From Streptomyces sp. CBMA152 (GTDB lineage: Bacteria > Actinomycetota > Actinomycetes > Streptomycetales > Streptomycetaceae), in assembly GCF_014596475.1 (NCBI RefSeq), contig NZ_MECJ01000030.1:1-64000 (forward strand): a DNA stretch of 64,000 bases, in the 5' to 3' direction. Positions 18,711-27,462 of this stretch are shown one piece after another. The notes under the pieces were generated by a model. The model did no database searches, was not told where the DNA came from, and saw only the letters and a program-made list of their open reading frames with translations. Position numbers and translations under genes: made by a program. The first letter of the stretch is position 1. Each line of letters begins with the position of its first letter.

Positions 18711-19604
18711 ATGAGTGCAGCGCCTGAGTCACCGCAGTCACCGCAGGGCTTCGCCGTCGCGCGCGGCGGCCGCGGCTACCGACCCGACCAGGTCGAGCGC
18801 CGCCTCGCCGCCGTCGGCGCCGAACGCGACGCCGCGTGGGAGCGAGCCGCCCGGCTCACCGTCCTCGCCAAGCGGATGGAGTCCGAGGCGACCGCCCTGC
18901 GCGACCGGGTCGCCGCCCTCGCCCCGCAGTCGTACGAGGCGTTGGGCCGCCGCGCCCGCACGCTGTACGCGCTCGCGGTGGAGGAGGCCGACGCCGTACG
19001 CGCGGCCGCCGACGAGGAGGCGGCGTCCCTGCGCGACACGGCGGACGTGGCGGGGCGCTCGGTGCGCGACGAGGCCCGTACGTACGCGGAGGCGGTCCTC
19101 GCCGAGGCCGAGGCCCGCGCCCAGCAGACGCTGCTGGCCGCCCGCACCACCGCCGACGACCACACCAACGAGGCCCGTACGGAGGCGACCGAGCGCCGCG
19201 CCGAGGCGACGGACGCGCTGCGCGAGGTCCGCGACCGGACCGCCAGCACACTGGCCGACCAGGCGAGGGAGCACGCGGAGCGCGTCGAGGCCCTAGACCG
19301 TGAAGTGGCCGCGCGGGAGGCCGAGTTGGACGCCCGCCATGCCGAACTCACCGCCCTCGCCGAGGCGGAGCTGGCCGAGGCCGAGCGGGCCCTGTCACAG
19401 TCCGAGGAGTACGCCCGCCACGGCCAGGAGGACGCGGAGGCGCAGGGCGCGGAGCTGATCGCGGCGGCCCAGGTACGAGCCGAACGCATCGCCCGAGAGA
19501 CGGACCGCATCCTCCGCGAACACGCGGAAACCCGAGAGGAAACGGTCGAGCACATGGCACATGTGCGAAGCAGCCTGGCGGGCCTGACGCCCCGGGCAAC
19601 TTAA
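18711..19604 (+). CDS. DivIVA/Scy-like coiled-coil protein (often annotated cellulose-binding protein)
   Basis: A 297-residue, highly charged, Ala/Glu/Arg-rich protein. The N-terminal segment FAVARGGRGYRPDQVERRLAA resembles the polar-targeting start of DivIVA-type proteins; after ERDAAWERAARLTVLAKRME the rest (about residues 45-290) is almost continuous heptad-like coiled coil. No membrane segment. In Streptomyces such proteins are cytoskeletal or polarity factors related to Scy and FilP; the old name cellulose-binding is not supported by any carbohydrate module here. The ATG at 18711 follows GGCAAGG. Its location just downstream of the SUKH cluster, after a terminator, suggests separate expression. 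Confidence 0.78.
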   Translation: MSAAPESPQSPQGFAVARGGRGYRPDQVERRLAAVGAERDAAWERAARLTVLAKRMESEATALRDRVAALAPQSYEALGRRARTLYALAVEEADAVRAAADEEAASLRDTADVAGRSVRDEARTYAEAVLAEAEARAQQTLLAARTTADDHTNEARTEATERRAEATDALREVRDRTASTLADQAREHAERVEALDREVAAREAELDARHAELTALAEAELAEAERALSQSEEYARHGQEDAEAQGAELIAAAQVRAERIARETDRILREHAETREETVEHMAHVRSSLAGLTPRAT

Positions 19605-19624
19605 GAGGCCCGGAGGGCCAATTA

Positions 19625-19667
19625 AGGGGCGCGGGGAACTGCGCGAGCAACCCAGCACGGTCCGCAG
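19625..19667 (+). repeat. 43-nt dispersed repeat, copy A
   Basis: Begins AGGGGCGCGGGGAACTGCGC and ends CACGGTCCGCAG. Identical over all 43 bases to the copy at 51315-51357 (opposite strand). Its 3' part (GCACGGTCCGCAG with CGAACC) is repeated once more 40 bp downstream at 19695-19714. It lies at the convergent end of the coiled-coil and symporter genes. Confidence 0.9.
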
Positions 19668-19734
19668 GCGAACCCCTTCCAGCGGCAGCAGCCCGCACGG
19701 TCCGCAGACGAACCGCCTTACAGCCCAGGGTGGA

Positions 19735-21327
19735 TCATCGGCGGGCTCCCGCCAAGATCCACCCCTCCACCGCCTCGTACCGCTGCCGCTGCGCATACAC
19801 ATCGCGTCGGCTCAGCACCGTCCCCAGCCACCCCGCCACGAACCCGAACGGGATCGAGACGATGCCGGTCGTGGTGAACGGGAACCAGTTGAAGTCATGG
19901 GTGGGGAAGACGGACTGGGGCGAGCCCGACACCAGCTTCGTGCCCGACATCACCACCAGCGTGAACACCGTCCCGCCGATCAGCGTCCACAGCAGCCCCG
20001 CCCGCGTGTAGCGCCGCCAGAACAGCGTGAGCACCAGCGCCGGGGCGAGCGCGGACGCGCCGAGGCAGAACGAGACGGTGACCAGCGGCTGGAGGTTGTG
20101 GTGCTGGGTCGCGGCCGCGAGCAGAAGCGCCGGGACGCCGACGGCGAGCGCGGCCAGCCGCGCCGTGTTCGTCTCGGTCGTCCCCCGCACCCCCGCCCGG
20201 CCGCGCAGCCCGTGCGCGACCAGGTCGTGGGCGAGCGTGTTGGCGCACGCCAGGGTCATCCCGGAGATCGAGGCGAGCAGGGTCAGGAAGATCGCCGTGG
20301 CCACGACGGTGAACAGCACGGCCCCCGCCGTCGAGGCGTGCGTACCGATCAGTGCCTGGCTGGTGAGCAGCATGGACGTCTTGCCCTGCGGGTCCGCCGC
20401 CGTGATCGCGTGGCGCCCCACCACGGCCGCCGCGCCGACGCCGATGACGATCAGCGCCAGGCAGATCACGGCGACCGCCGACACCGCCCAGGACAGCGAG
20501 CGCCGTATCGCGCGGGCGCTGGGGGCGCTGTACATGCGCATGGTGATGTGCGGCAGACAGCCCCCGCCGAGCACCACCGTCAGCTCGGAGCTGATCATGT
20601 CCAGTTTGTCGCCGCCGAACTGGAGCCCGGAGGAGAGGTACGCGGGCCCCGCGCCGCTGCCCCGCGTGGCCTGGCCGAGCAGCCGCCCGGGGCTCCAGCC
20701 GTACCGGTGCAGGATCAGACCGGCGACGGCGAGCGAGGCGGCGGCCAGCACCACGGTCTTGACGGCCTGGATGAACGCCGTCCCCTTCATGCCGCCGATC
20801 GCCGCGTAGCCGATCATCAGCAGCCCGAGCATCACGATGATGCCGGTCTTGAACGCGGCCGCGTCGAAGCCGAGCACGAACGCGATGAGGTCGCCCGCGC
20901 CCGCCAGCTGCACCACCATCAGCGGGAGCAGCGCGGCGAGCGTGACCAGGCACGCGGTGATCCGCACGGCGGGGCCGGGGGTGCGCCGGGTGAGTACGTC
21001 GCCCATGGTGAACTGCCCCGCGTTGCGCAGCGGTTCGGCCAGCAGGAACATCATCAGCACCAGCGAGAGCGCGGTGCTCAGGGTGAGGACGATCCCGTCG
21101 TACCCGGTGAGCGCGATGACCCCGACCGTACTGAGCACGGTGGCCGCCGAGATGTAGTCCCCGGCGATGGCGAGGCCGTTACGGAGTGGGGAGAGCGAGC
21201 GGGCGCCGGTGTAGAACTCGGTGAGGTCGTCGCGGTCGGGCGCGGTCATCACACAGAGCAGCAGCGTCACGCTGATCACGGTGATGAACGCGATCAGCGA
21301 CATGGCCTGGGAGTTGGATCCGGTCAT
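19735..21327 (-). CDS. Sodium:solute symporter, ActP-like (acetate/monocarboxylate)
   Basis: A 530-residue SSS-family transporter with about 13 transmembrane segments, placed in the cytoplasmic membrane. The conserved start (LTEFYTGARSLSPLRNGLAIAGDYISAATVL), GYDGIVLTLSTALSLVLMMFLLAEPLRNAG and GDVLTRR are typical of the ActP group, which imports acetate and other small carboxylates with Na+ or H+. The ATG at 21327 overlaps the stop of the DUF485 gene as ATGA; the pair mirrors yjcH-actP. The frame is open far upstream, but only the coupled start fits the family. Substrate is inferred from family and partner. Confidence 0.9.
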   Translation of the reverse strand: MTGSNSQAMSLIAFITVISVTLLLCVMTAPDRDDLTEFYTGARSLSPLRNGLAIAGDYISAATVLSTVGVIALTGYDGIVLTLSTALSLVLMMFLLAEPLRNAGQFTMGDVLTRRTPGPAVRITACLVTLAALLPLMVVQLAGAGDLIAFVLGFDAAAFKTGIIVMLGLLMIGYAAIGGMKGTAFIQAVKTVVLAAASLAVAGLILHRYGWSPGRLLGQATRGSGAGPAYLSSGLQFGGDKLDMISSELTVVLGGGCLPHITMRMYSAPSARAIRRSLSWAVSAVAVICLALIVIGVGAAAVVGRHAITAADPQGKTSMLLTSQALIGTHASTAGAVLFTVVATAIFLTLLASISGMTLACANTLAHDLVAHGLRGRAGVRGTTETNTARLAALAVGVPALLLAAATQHHNLQPLVTVSFCLGASALAPALVLTLFWRRYTRAGLLWTLIGGTVFTLVVMSGTKLVSGSPQSVFPTHDFNWFPFTTTGIVSIPFGFVAGWLGTVLSRRDVYAQRQRYEAVEGWILAGARR

Positions 21328-21656
21328 CGGGCGGCTCCGTCCGTGTACCGCCGGGCGTTCGGCACGGCCCGCTCGGCCTGGTGCCGGATGGCGGCGGCGA
21401 GCGGGTCGACGGTCCGCTGCGCGGTCCACTCGTACACGGCGATCGCGGCGATCATCACCGGCAACTGGCAGAGCCCGAGCAACAGCCCGGCGGTGAGCCC
21501 CCCACTGACGTGGTGGCCCAGCAGGCCGGGCGCGTACGCGGAGAGGACGAGGAAGAGAACGAAGTACCCGAGGGCGGTGAAGGTGGAGACGCGCCGCAAC
21601 AGACGGTAGGCGGTGCGCAGTTGGCGGATGTCGGGGGACGACCGGTGATGCGACAT
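21324..21656 (-). CDS. DUF485 membrane protein, symporter partner
   Basis: A 110-residue protein with two transmembrane segments (about residues 27-50 and 57-80). DUF485/YjcH proteins are almost always encoded directly upstream of ActP-type symporters and are thought to assist them. AAGGAG precedes the ATG. It overlaps the symporter start by four bases. A palindrome lies about 120 bp upstream. Confidence 0.87.
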   Translation of the reverse strand: MSHHRSSPDIRQLRTAYRLLRRVSTFTALGYFVLFLVLSAYAPGLLGHHVSGGLTAGLLLGLCQLPVMIAAIAVYEWTAQRTVDPLAAAIRHQAERAVPNARRYTDGAAR

Positions 21657-21775
21657 CGGCTGCTCCTTGCAGAGGGGGACGGGGGAGCCGGGAGCGCTGG
21701 GGAGTGGCGGCGAACTTACCGGTCGGTATGCAGCGTGGGGAGCCCTTGGCGTGAAGTTTTCGGCAAGAACTCATG

Positions 21776-21790
21776 GTTACCCTAGGTAAC
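21776..21790. promoter_or_regulatory. Palindrome upstream of the DUF485-symporter operon
   Basis: GTTACC-CTA-GGTAAC: two perfect six-base arms about 120 bp upstream of the DUF485 start. The position suits an activator site or upstream operator for the transporter operon. No regulator is adjacent. Confidence 0.45.
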
Positions 21791-21803
21791 GCCCAAGGTC
21801 CGC

Positions 21804-21846
21804 CTGTGGGCCGGTGGGGCCTGGTCGCGCAGTTCCCCGCGCCCCT
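21804..21846 (-). repeat. 43-nt dispersed repeat, copy B
   Basis: Reverse orientation. Shares the AGGGGCGCGGGGAACTGCGC core and belongs to the subtype with a CCCCACCGGCCC tail. Faces copy C across an 86-bp gap. Confidence 0.85.
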
Positions 21847-21932
21847 ATAGGCCCCCAGCGCCGAGACGCGCGGGCCCAACCCCCTTGGGGGCCCGGGGCT
21901 GTGGGGATCTGCTGCGTTCCCGGAGGCCTTTC

Positions 21933-21975
21933 AGGGGCGTGGGGAACTGCGCGACGAGCCCCCACCGGCCCGCAG
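21933..21975 (+). repeat. 43-nt dispersed repeat, copy C
   Basis: Forward orientation, one change in the core (GGGGCGTGGGG), tail CCCCCACCGGCCCGCAG. With copy B it can form a long stem downstream of the MFS gene and may act as its terminator. Confidence 0.85.
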
Positions 21976-22004
21976 TCGAAAGCATCGCCCCCGCGCGGAG
22001 CGCG

Positions 22005-23570
22005 TCAGTCGGATTCGTGCTCCGCGAGCACCGGGAACCGCCTGGGCGCGAGCAGCAGCAAAACAAGCAGAGCCACCACGGCGGCCAGCGCAGCGCCGAC
22101 GTACACATGGTCAACCGCCGTCGCGACGGACCGCCGCAGATAGTCGACGGCCGACACGCTCAGCCCACCGGGATGCGCCAACGCCCGCGACACCGAGTCG
22201 AGATCGGAGGGCAGCCCGGCCACGGGAACAGAGGCCAGCCGCCCAGTGATCGTCGCGTTCGCCACCGCCCCGAACAGCGCGGCGCCGACCGACTGCCCCA
22301 CCTGTCGGCAGAACAGCACAGAGGCGGTCGCAGTCCCCCGTTCCGACCACCCCACACACGACTGCACCGCGATGATCAGCGGGAGTTGGAACAGCCCGAG
22401 CGCCCCACCCAGCGCCAGCATGATCAGCGCGGGCTGCCACGCGTGCCCCGGGAACGGCAGCAGCGGAAACGCCGCCAGGATCAGCGCCGCGAGCCCGATG
22501 CCGATGACGGCCGAGTCACGGAACCCGATCCGCGTGTACACACGATTGGAGAGCGCGGCCGACACCGGCCAGCTCAGCGTCATCACCGAGAGGACGAAGC
22601 CCGCCGCGATGGGGCTGAGGCCGAGCACGGACTGCGCGTACGTCGGCAGGAAGACGGTCGGCGCCACCATCAGCAGCCCCAGCGCCCCCATCGCCAGATT
22701 GACCGCCGAGATACTGCGCCGCCGCCACACCCACCCGGGAATGACGGGCTCGGCGGCCCGCCGCTCGACCACCACCGTGACCGCACAAAGCGCGGCACTC
22801 GCGGCGAACAGGCCCAGCGAGGGCGCGGACAGCCACGACCAGGCCACTCCGCCCTGCACCAGCGCCGTGAGCAGCAGCGCGCCCGTCGCGAACACGCACA
22901 GTGCGCCCGCCCAGTCGATCCGGGGCCGCTCGGCGGGCTTGTCCCGTACGGGTTCGGCGAGGTGACGGACAATCAGCCACAGCGCCACCGCCCCCACCGG
23001 CAGGTTGATGAGGAAGATCCAGCGCCAGTCCGCGTACGAGGCGAGGGCGCCCCCGATCGCGGGGCCCGCGACTGCCGACACCGCCCAGACTGTCGACAAC
23101 TTCGCCTGGATCTTCGGGCGTTCCTTGAGCGGGTACAGATCGGCCGCGACCGTCTGGACCGTGCCCTGGAGGGCGCCGCCGCCCAGGCCCTGGAAGACCC
23201 GGAAGGCGATCAGCGCGGCCATGTTCCAGGCGATCGAGCAGAGCACCGACCCGGCGAGGAACAGGATGATGCCCGCGATCAGTACGGGCTTGCGGCCGAA
23301 GGTGTCGGAGAGCTTGCCGTACACCGGCAGGGTGACCGTGACGGCGAGCAGATAGCCGGAGAAGAGCCAGGAGAAGACGGAGAAGCCGCCGAGGTCGCCG
23401 ACGATCTGCGGGACGGCGGTCGACACGATGGTGCCGTCGAGCGCGGCGAGCGCCATGCCCAGCATCAGGGCCGCGACGACCGGGCCGCGCCCCTTGGCGG
23501 GGACGGCGGAGGTCGTCGCGCCGGGTATCGCGTGCGTACTGCCGCCGGACCCGCCGCCCTGAGTGGTCAC
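22005..23570 (-). CDS. MFS transporter, DHA2 (EmrB/QacA) drug-exporter family
   Basis: A 521-residue major-facilitator exporter with about 14 transmembrane segments. The N-terminal half has DGTIVSTAVPQIVGDL (motif D of the DHA2 group), GKLSDTFGRKPV (motif A) and FRVFQGLGGGALQG; the segment TVWAVSAVAGPAIGGALASY is the antiporter motif C region. It probably exports drugs or a secondary metabolite by proton antiport. The GTG at 23570 has AAGGGA nine bases upstream and gives a soluble 25-residue lead into TM1. No regulator gene adjoins it; it is divergent from the ABC pair. Confidence 0.9.
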   Translation of the reverse strand: MTTQGGGSGGSTHAIPGATTSAVPAKGRGPVVAALMLGMALAALDGTIVSTAVPQIVGDLGGFSVFSWLFSGYLLAVTVTLPVYGKLSDTFGRKPVLIAGIILFLAGSVLCSIAWNMAALIAFRVFQGLGGGALQGTVQTVAADLYPLKERPKIQAKLSTVWAVSAVAGPAIGGALASYADWRWIFLINLPVGAVALWLIVRHLAEPVRDKPAERPRIDWAGALCVFATGALLLTALVQGGVAWSWLSAPSLGLFAASAALCAVTVVVERRAAEPVIPGWVWRRRSISAVNLAMGALGLLMVAPTVFLPTYAQSVLGLSPIAAGFVLSVMTLSWPVSAALSNRVYTRIGFRDSAVIGIGLAALILAAFPLLPFPGHAWQPALIMLALGGALGLFQLPLIIAVQSCVGWSERGTATASVLFCRQVGQSVGAALFGAVANATITGRLASVPVAGLPSDLDSVSRALAHPGGLSVSAVDYLRRSVATAVDHVYVGAALAAVVALLVLLLLAPRRFPVLAEHESD

Positions 23571-24023
23571 CCCAAGATCCCTTCATGGTGCACGTATTGG
23601 GCCGGGTCCACCTTCTCATCCGGGCCCTGAGCGGCGACAGAGACCGGGGCGGGTGGAGGGGGCTGCGGAAGGGGGTGGAGAAGTCCCTTAGTGATCTCCG
23701 CCCTTGGGTGGAGAGCCCCTAGGGGTCACTCCCTACTTGGGGTCGGGTGCTGTTCGTCCTGGCGGAGGACGAGAAGCGGGGGCGCGGTTCTTTAACGTGG
23801 TCTTACACCGCGGCCACGGGGGGGCCGCGCGAACGGGGTAGGGAAAACCCCCGGTGGAAGACACCGCCGGGCACCAGGGCGCCGGAGTCCCGCGCTCGAC
23901 AGACTCAAGACGTAGACGAAACGGCGCACGCCACCACGACGTGCGCCGCGATCGAGCCGTACGAACGCGATCAGGGCGTACGTACGACGCGTACCGAACT
24001 GACTCGCACCGAGGAGAAGAACC
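23571..24023. other. Divergent regulatory region between MFS and ABC genes
   Basis: About 450 bp without a convincing gene. It includes the compound palindrome at 23690-23730 and a CCGGTG/CACCG hairpin near 23847-23870. An open frame of about 105 codons overlaps the ABC gene but has random-looking composition. Promoters for the MFS gene (minus) and the ABC operon (plus) must lie here. Confidence 0.6.
23690..23730. promoter_or_regulatory. Compound palindrome between MFS and ABC operons
   Basis: AGTGA at one end and TCACT at the other enclose two further inverted repeats: CTCCGCCC/GGGTGGAG (23696-23713) and CCCCTAGGGG (23716-23725). The element is 120 bp upstream of the MFS start. Confidence 0.4.
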
Positions 24024-24812
24024 GTGACAACGGCTGTGACCATTCCCAGGCACGGGGGTACTGAGGGGCGGACCGCTGTCGCGGCTCGGGCGCGCCAGGT
24101 CGTCAAGGCGTACGGGTCGGGGGAGACCAAGGTCGTCGCGCTCGACCACGTCGATGTGGACATCGCCCGGGGGCAGTTCACCGCGATCATGGGCCCGTCG
24201 GGCTCCGGCAAGTCCACGCTGATGCACTGCCTGGCCGGGCTCGACACGGTCTCCGGCGGGCAGATCTACCTGGACGAGACCGAGATCACCGGGCTCAAGG
24301 ACAAGAAGCTCACCCAGCTGCGCCGGGACCGGATCGGCTTCATATTCCAGGCGTTCAACCTGCTTCCGACGCTCAACGCGCTGGAGAACATCACGCTCCC
24401 GATGGACATCGCGGGCCGCAAGCCCGACCGGGAGTGGCTGGACCGCGTGGTCGAGACCGTGGGCCTGGCCGGCCGCCTCAAGCACCGCCCGACCCAGCTC
24501 TCCGGCGGCCAGCAGCAGCGTGTCGCGGTGGCCCGCGCCCTCGCGGCCCGCCCCGAGATCATCTTCGGCGACGAGCCGACCGGAAACCTGGACTCCCGCG
24601 CGGGCGCCGAGGTCCTGGGCTTCCTGCGCCGCTCGGTCGACGAGCTGGGCCAGACCATCGTGATGGTCACCCACGACCCGGTCGCCGCCTCCTACGCGGA
24701 CCGCGTGCTCTACCTCGCGGACGGCCGGATCGTCGACGAGATGTTCCGCCCGACCGCCGACGCCGTGCTCGACCGCATGAAGGACTTCGACGCGCGGGGG
24801 CGGACGTCGTGA
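24024..24812 (+). CDS. ABC transporter ATP-binding protein, MacB/LolD type (system 1)
   Basis: A 262-residue ATPase subunit. Walker A GPSGSGKST, Q-loop FIFQAFNLLPTLNALEN, signature LSGGQQQRVAVARAL, Walker B IIFGDEPTGNLDSR and switch His in MVTHDP are all intact. The order of motifs and the phrase LKDKKLTQLRRDRIGF are typical of MacB/LolD-like systems that pair with FtsX-domain permeases and act on cell-envelope substrates or peptides. GTG start at 24024 with GAGGAG upstream. It overlaps the permease start as GTGA. The substrate is unknown. Confidence 0.93.
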   Translation: MTTAVTIPRHGGTEGRTAVAARARQVVKAYGSGETKVVALDHVDVDIARGQFTAIMGPSGSGKSTLMHCLAGLDTVSGGQIYLDETEITGLKDKKLTQLRRDRIGFIFQAFNLLPTLNALENITLPMDIAGRKPDREWLDRVVETVGLAGRLKHRPTQLSGGQQQRVAVARALAARPEIIFGDEPTGNLDSRAGAEVLGFLRRSVDELGQTIVMVTHDPVAASYADRVLYLADGRIVDEMFRPTADAVLDRMKDFDARGRTS

Positions 24813-27382
24813 CCGTGCTCAAGACCTCGATGCGCAACTTCTTCGCGCACAAGGGACGGATGGCGCTCTCGGCCGTCGCGGTCCTGCTGTCGGTGGCGTT
24901 CGTGTGCGGCACGCTCGTCTTCACCGACACCATGAACACCACCTTCGACAAGCTCTTCGCCGCCACCTCGGCCGACGTCACCGTCAAGCCGAAGAACGCG
25001 AAGGACGACGACCGGCCGCAGACCGGCAGGCCCGAGACGCTGCCCGCCTCGGCCCTGGAGCAGGCGCGCGGCGCGGCCGGGGTGAAGTCCGCCGAGGGCG
25101 GCGTCTCCAGCATGAGCGTGACGGTCGTCAACTCCAAGAACGAGAACATGGGTTCCTCCAACGGAGGACCCACCATCGCGGGCAACTGGACGCAGAACGA
25201 CCTCAAGGCCATGGAGATCACCTCCGGCCACGCCCCGCGCGGGCCGACCGAGGTGATGGTCGACGCGGACACCGCCGACAAGCACCACCTGAAGATCGGC
25301 GACGAGCTGCGCACCATCGCGGTGACCGGCGACTTCACCGCGAAGATCACCGGCATCGCCTCCTTCAAGGTCACCAACCCGGGCGCGGCGATCGTCTACC
25401 TGGACACGCCCACCGCCCAGCGTGAACTCCTGGGCCGTACCGGCCTGTTCACCAACATCTCGCTCACCGCCGCCCCCGGCGTCAGTGACGAGCAGCTGAA
25501 GCAGAACGTCACCGCCAAGCTCGGCGCCGGGACGTACAAGCTGGAGACGGCCGCCGAGGCCAAGGACTCCAGCCGCGACTCGGTCGGCTCCTTCCTCGAC
25601 GTGATGAAGTACGCGATGCTCGGCTTCGCCGGAATCGCCTTCCTCGTCGGCATCTTCCTGATCATCAACACCTTCTCGATGCTGGTCGCCCAGCGCACCC
25701 GCGAGATCGGTCTGATGCGGGCCATCGGCTCCAGCCGCAAGCAGGTCAACCGCTCGGTGCTGGTCGAGGCGCTGCTGCTCGGCTTCTTCGGCTCGGTGCT
25801 CGGTGTGGGTGCGGGCGTCGGCCTGGCCGTCGGCCTGATGAAGCTGATGGGCTCGATGGGCCTGGAGCTGTCCACCGCGGACCTCACCATCAAGTGGACG
25901 ACCCCGGCGATCGGCATGCTGCTCGGCATCGTCGTCACCGTCCTCGCCGCCTACCTCCCGGCCCGCCGGGCGGGCAAGATCTCCCCGATGGCCGCGCTGC
26001 GCGACGCCGGTACGCCGGCGGACGGCAAGGCAGGCATGATCCGGGCCATCATCGGCCTGGTCCTGACCGGCGCGGGCGCCGCCTCCCTGTACGCGGCGGC
26101 GCACGCCGACAAGGCGAGCTCCGGTGCGGGCGTCCTCGGCCTCGGCGTGGTCCTCACGCTCATCGGCTTCGTCGTCATCGGCCCGCTGCTCGCCGGCGGT
26201 GTGGTGCGGGTGATCAGCGTCCTGGTGCTGCGGATGTTCGGCCCCGTCGGCCGGATGGCCGAGCGCAACGCGCTGCGCAACCCGCGGCGTACGGGAGCCA
26301 CCGGCGCCGCCCTGATGATCGGTCTCGCCCTGGTGGCGTGCCTGTCGGTGGTCGGCTCCTCGATGGTCGCCTCGGCCACGGACGAGCTCGACAAGTCGGT
26401 CGGCGCGGACTTCATCGTCCAGGCGGGCAACGGCCAGCCGATCGTGCCGCAGGCGGCCGACGCGCTGCGCCGGACCCCGGGCATCGCCCATGTCACCGAC
26501 TACAAGGCGGTGGACGCGAAGGTCACCTCGCCCGACGGCACGACGGACAGCAAGACGCTGGCCGCCGTGAGCCCGACGTACGCCCAGGACCTGCGGCGGG
26601 TGATCGTCTCCGGCACGCTGGCCGACGCCTACGGCAAGGACGCGATGTCGGTCGGCGACAAGTTCGCCAAGGACCACAAGGTCAAGGTGGGCGACTCGCT
26701 CACCGTCGCCTTCAAGGGCGGCCGCACCGCGAAGCTGAAGGTCGCGGCGATCACCTCGGACGACACCAATGTCGACAAGGGCGCGATGTACACCAACGTC
26801 ACGACCGCCGAGCGCTATCTGCCCGCCGACCGGGTGCCGAAGAACATGATCATGTTCGCCAAGGCGCAGGACGGCAAGGCCAAGGAGGCGTACGCCTCCC
26901 TGAAGGACGCCCTCAAGCCCTACCCGCAGTACAAGGTGCAGGACCAGACGGACTTCAAGAAGGACCTGAAGGACCAGATCGGCCAGCTCCTGAACATCGT
27001 GTACGGCCTGCTGGCCCTCGCGATCATCGTCGCCGTCCTCGGTGTGGTGAACACCCTGGCCCTGTCGGTGGTCGAGCGGACCCGGGAGATCGGCCTGATG
27101 CGCGCCATCGGCCTCTCGCGCCGCCAGCTGCGCCGCATGATCCGCCTGGAGTCGGTGGTGATCGCGCTCTTCGGCGCGCTGCTCGGCCTCGGCCTCGGCA
27201 TGGGCTGGGGAACGACCGCGCAGAAGCTGCTGGCCCTGGAGGGCATGGGTGTCCTCGACATCCCGTGGCCGACGATCATCACGGTCTTCGTCGCCTCGGC
27301 GTTCGTGGGCCTGTTCGCCGCCCTGGTCCCGGCCTTTAGGGCGGGCCGTATGAATGTGCTCGGAGCAATCGCGAGCGACTAG
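24809..27382 (+). CDS. ABC transporter permease with two FtsX domains (system 1)
   Basis: An 857-residue membrane protein of the MacB/FtsX superfamily. TM1 follows the short start TVLKTSMRNFFAHKGRMALS; a large periplasmic-type domain spans about residues 40-260; an FtsX four-TM domain follows (MLVAQRTREIGLMRAIGSSRKQV). The pattern repeats in the second half, ending with SVVERTREIGLMRAIGLSRRQLRRMIRLE and a final TM. No peptidase or other enzyme domain. Coupled to its ATPase by a four-base overlap. It is paralogous to the permease at 58465-60993. Confidence 0.92.
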   Translation: MTVLKTSMRNFFAHKGRMALSAVAVLLSVAFVCGTLVFTDTMNTTFDKLFAATSADVTVKPKNAKDDDRPQTGRPETLPASALEQARGAAGVKSAEGGVSSMSVTVVNSKNENMGSSNGGPTIAGNWTQNDLKAMEITSGHAPRGPTEVMVDADTADKHHLKIGDELRTIAVTGDFTAKITGIASFKVTNPGAAIVYLDTPTAQRELLGRTGLFTNISLTAAPGVSDEQLKQNVTAKLGAGTYKLETAAEAKDSSRDSVGSFLDVMKYAMLGFAGIAFLVGIFLIINTFSMLVAQRTREIGLMRAIGSSRKQVNRSVLVEALLLGFFGSVLGVGAGVGLAVGLMKLMGSMGLELSTADLTIKWTTPAIGMLLGIVVTVLAAYLPARRAGKISPMAALRDAGTPADGKAGMIRAIIGLVLTGAGAASLYAAAHADKASSGAGVLGLGVVLTLIGFVVIGPLLAGGVVRVISVLVLRMFGPVGRMAERNALRNPRRTGATGAALMIGLALVACLSVVGSSMVASATDELDKSVGADFIVQAGNGQPIVPQAADALRRTPGIAHVTDYKAVDAKVTSPDGTTDSKTLAAVSPTYAQDLRRVIVSGTLADAYGKDAMSVGDKFAKDHKVKVGDSLTVAFKGGRTAKLKVAAITSDDTNVDKGAMYTNVTTAERYLPADRVPKNMIMFAKAQDGKAKEAYASLKDALKPYPQYKVQDQTDFKKDLKDQIGQLLNIVYGLLALAIIVAVLGVVNTLALSVVERTREIGLMRAIGLSRRQLRRMIRLESVVIALFGALLGLGLGMGWGTTAQKLLALEGMGVLDIPWPTIITVFVASAFVGLFAALVPAFRAGRMNVLGAIASD

Positions 27383-27409
27383 CCGCCGTACGGGGGTCGG
27401 CGGGGCGTG

Positions 27410-27440
27410 CCCCGGGGAGTTCACCACGAACTCCCCGGGG
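27410..27440. terminator. Bidirectional terminator, ABC permease/DUF2079
   Basis: CCCCGGGGAGTTC pairs perfectly with GAACTCCCCGGGG around ACCAC. It lies between the convergent permease and DUF2079 genes. Confidence 0.9.
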
Positions 27441-27462
27441 CCGCTTCATGTCTGACGTCAGG

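Larger units (their letters stand above)
21657..22004. other. Non-coding region with an operator-like palindrome and two repeat copies
   Basis: No gene seen. The region holds the palindrome at 21776-21790 and two inverted copies of the 43-nt repeat at 21804-21846 and 21933-21975. It separates the symporter operon from the end of the MFS gene; both genes are on the minus strand. Confidence 0.7.

Noticed and set aside
15784..18741. Long minus-strand open frame of about 985 codons
   Set aside because: Antisense to the SUKH-1 and fusion genes; the residue pattern is Arg/Gly-rich and motif-free.
23747..24064. Possible small gene of 105 codons before the ABC operon
   Set aside because: It overlaps the ABC ATPase start, lacks a ribosome site and has random-looking charged sequence.
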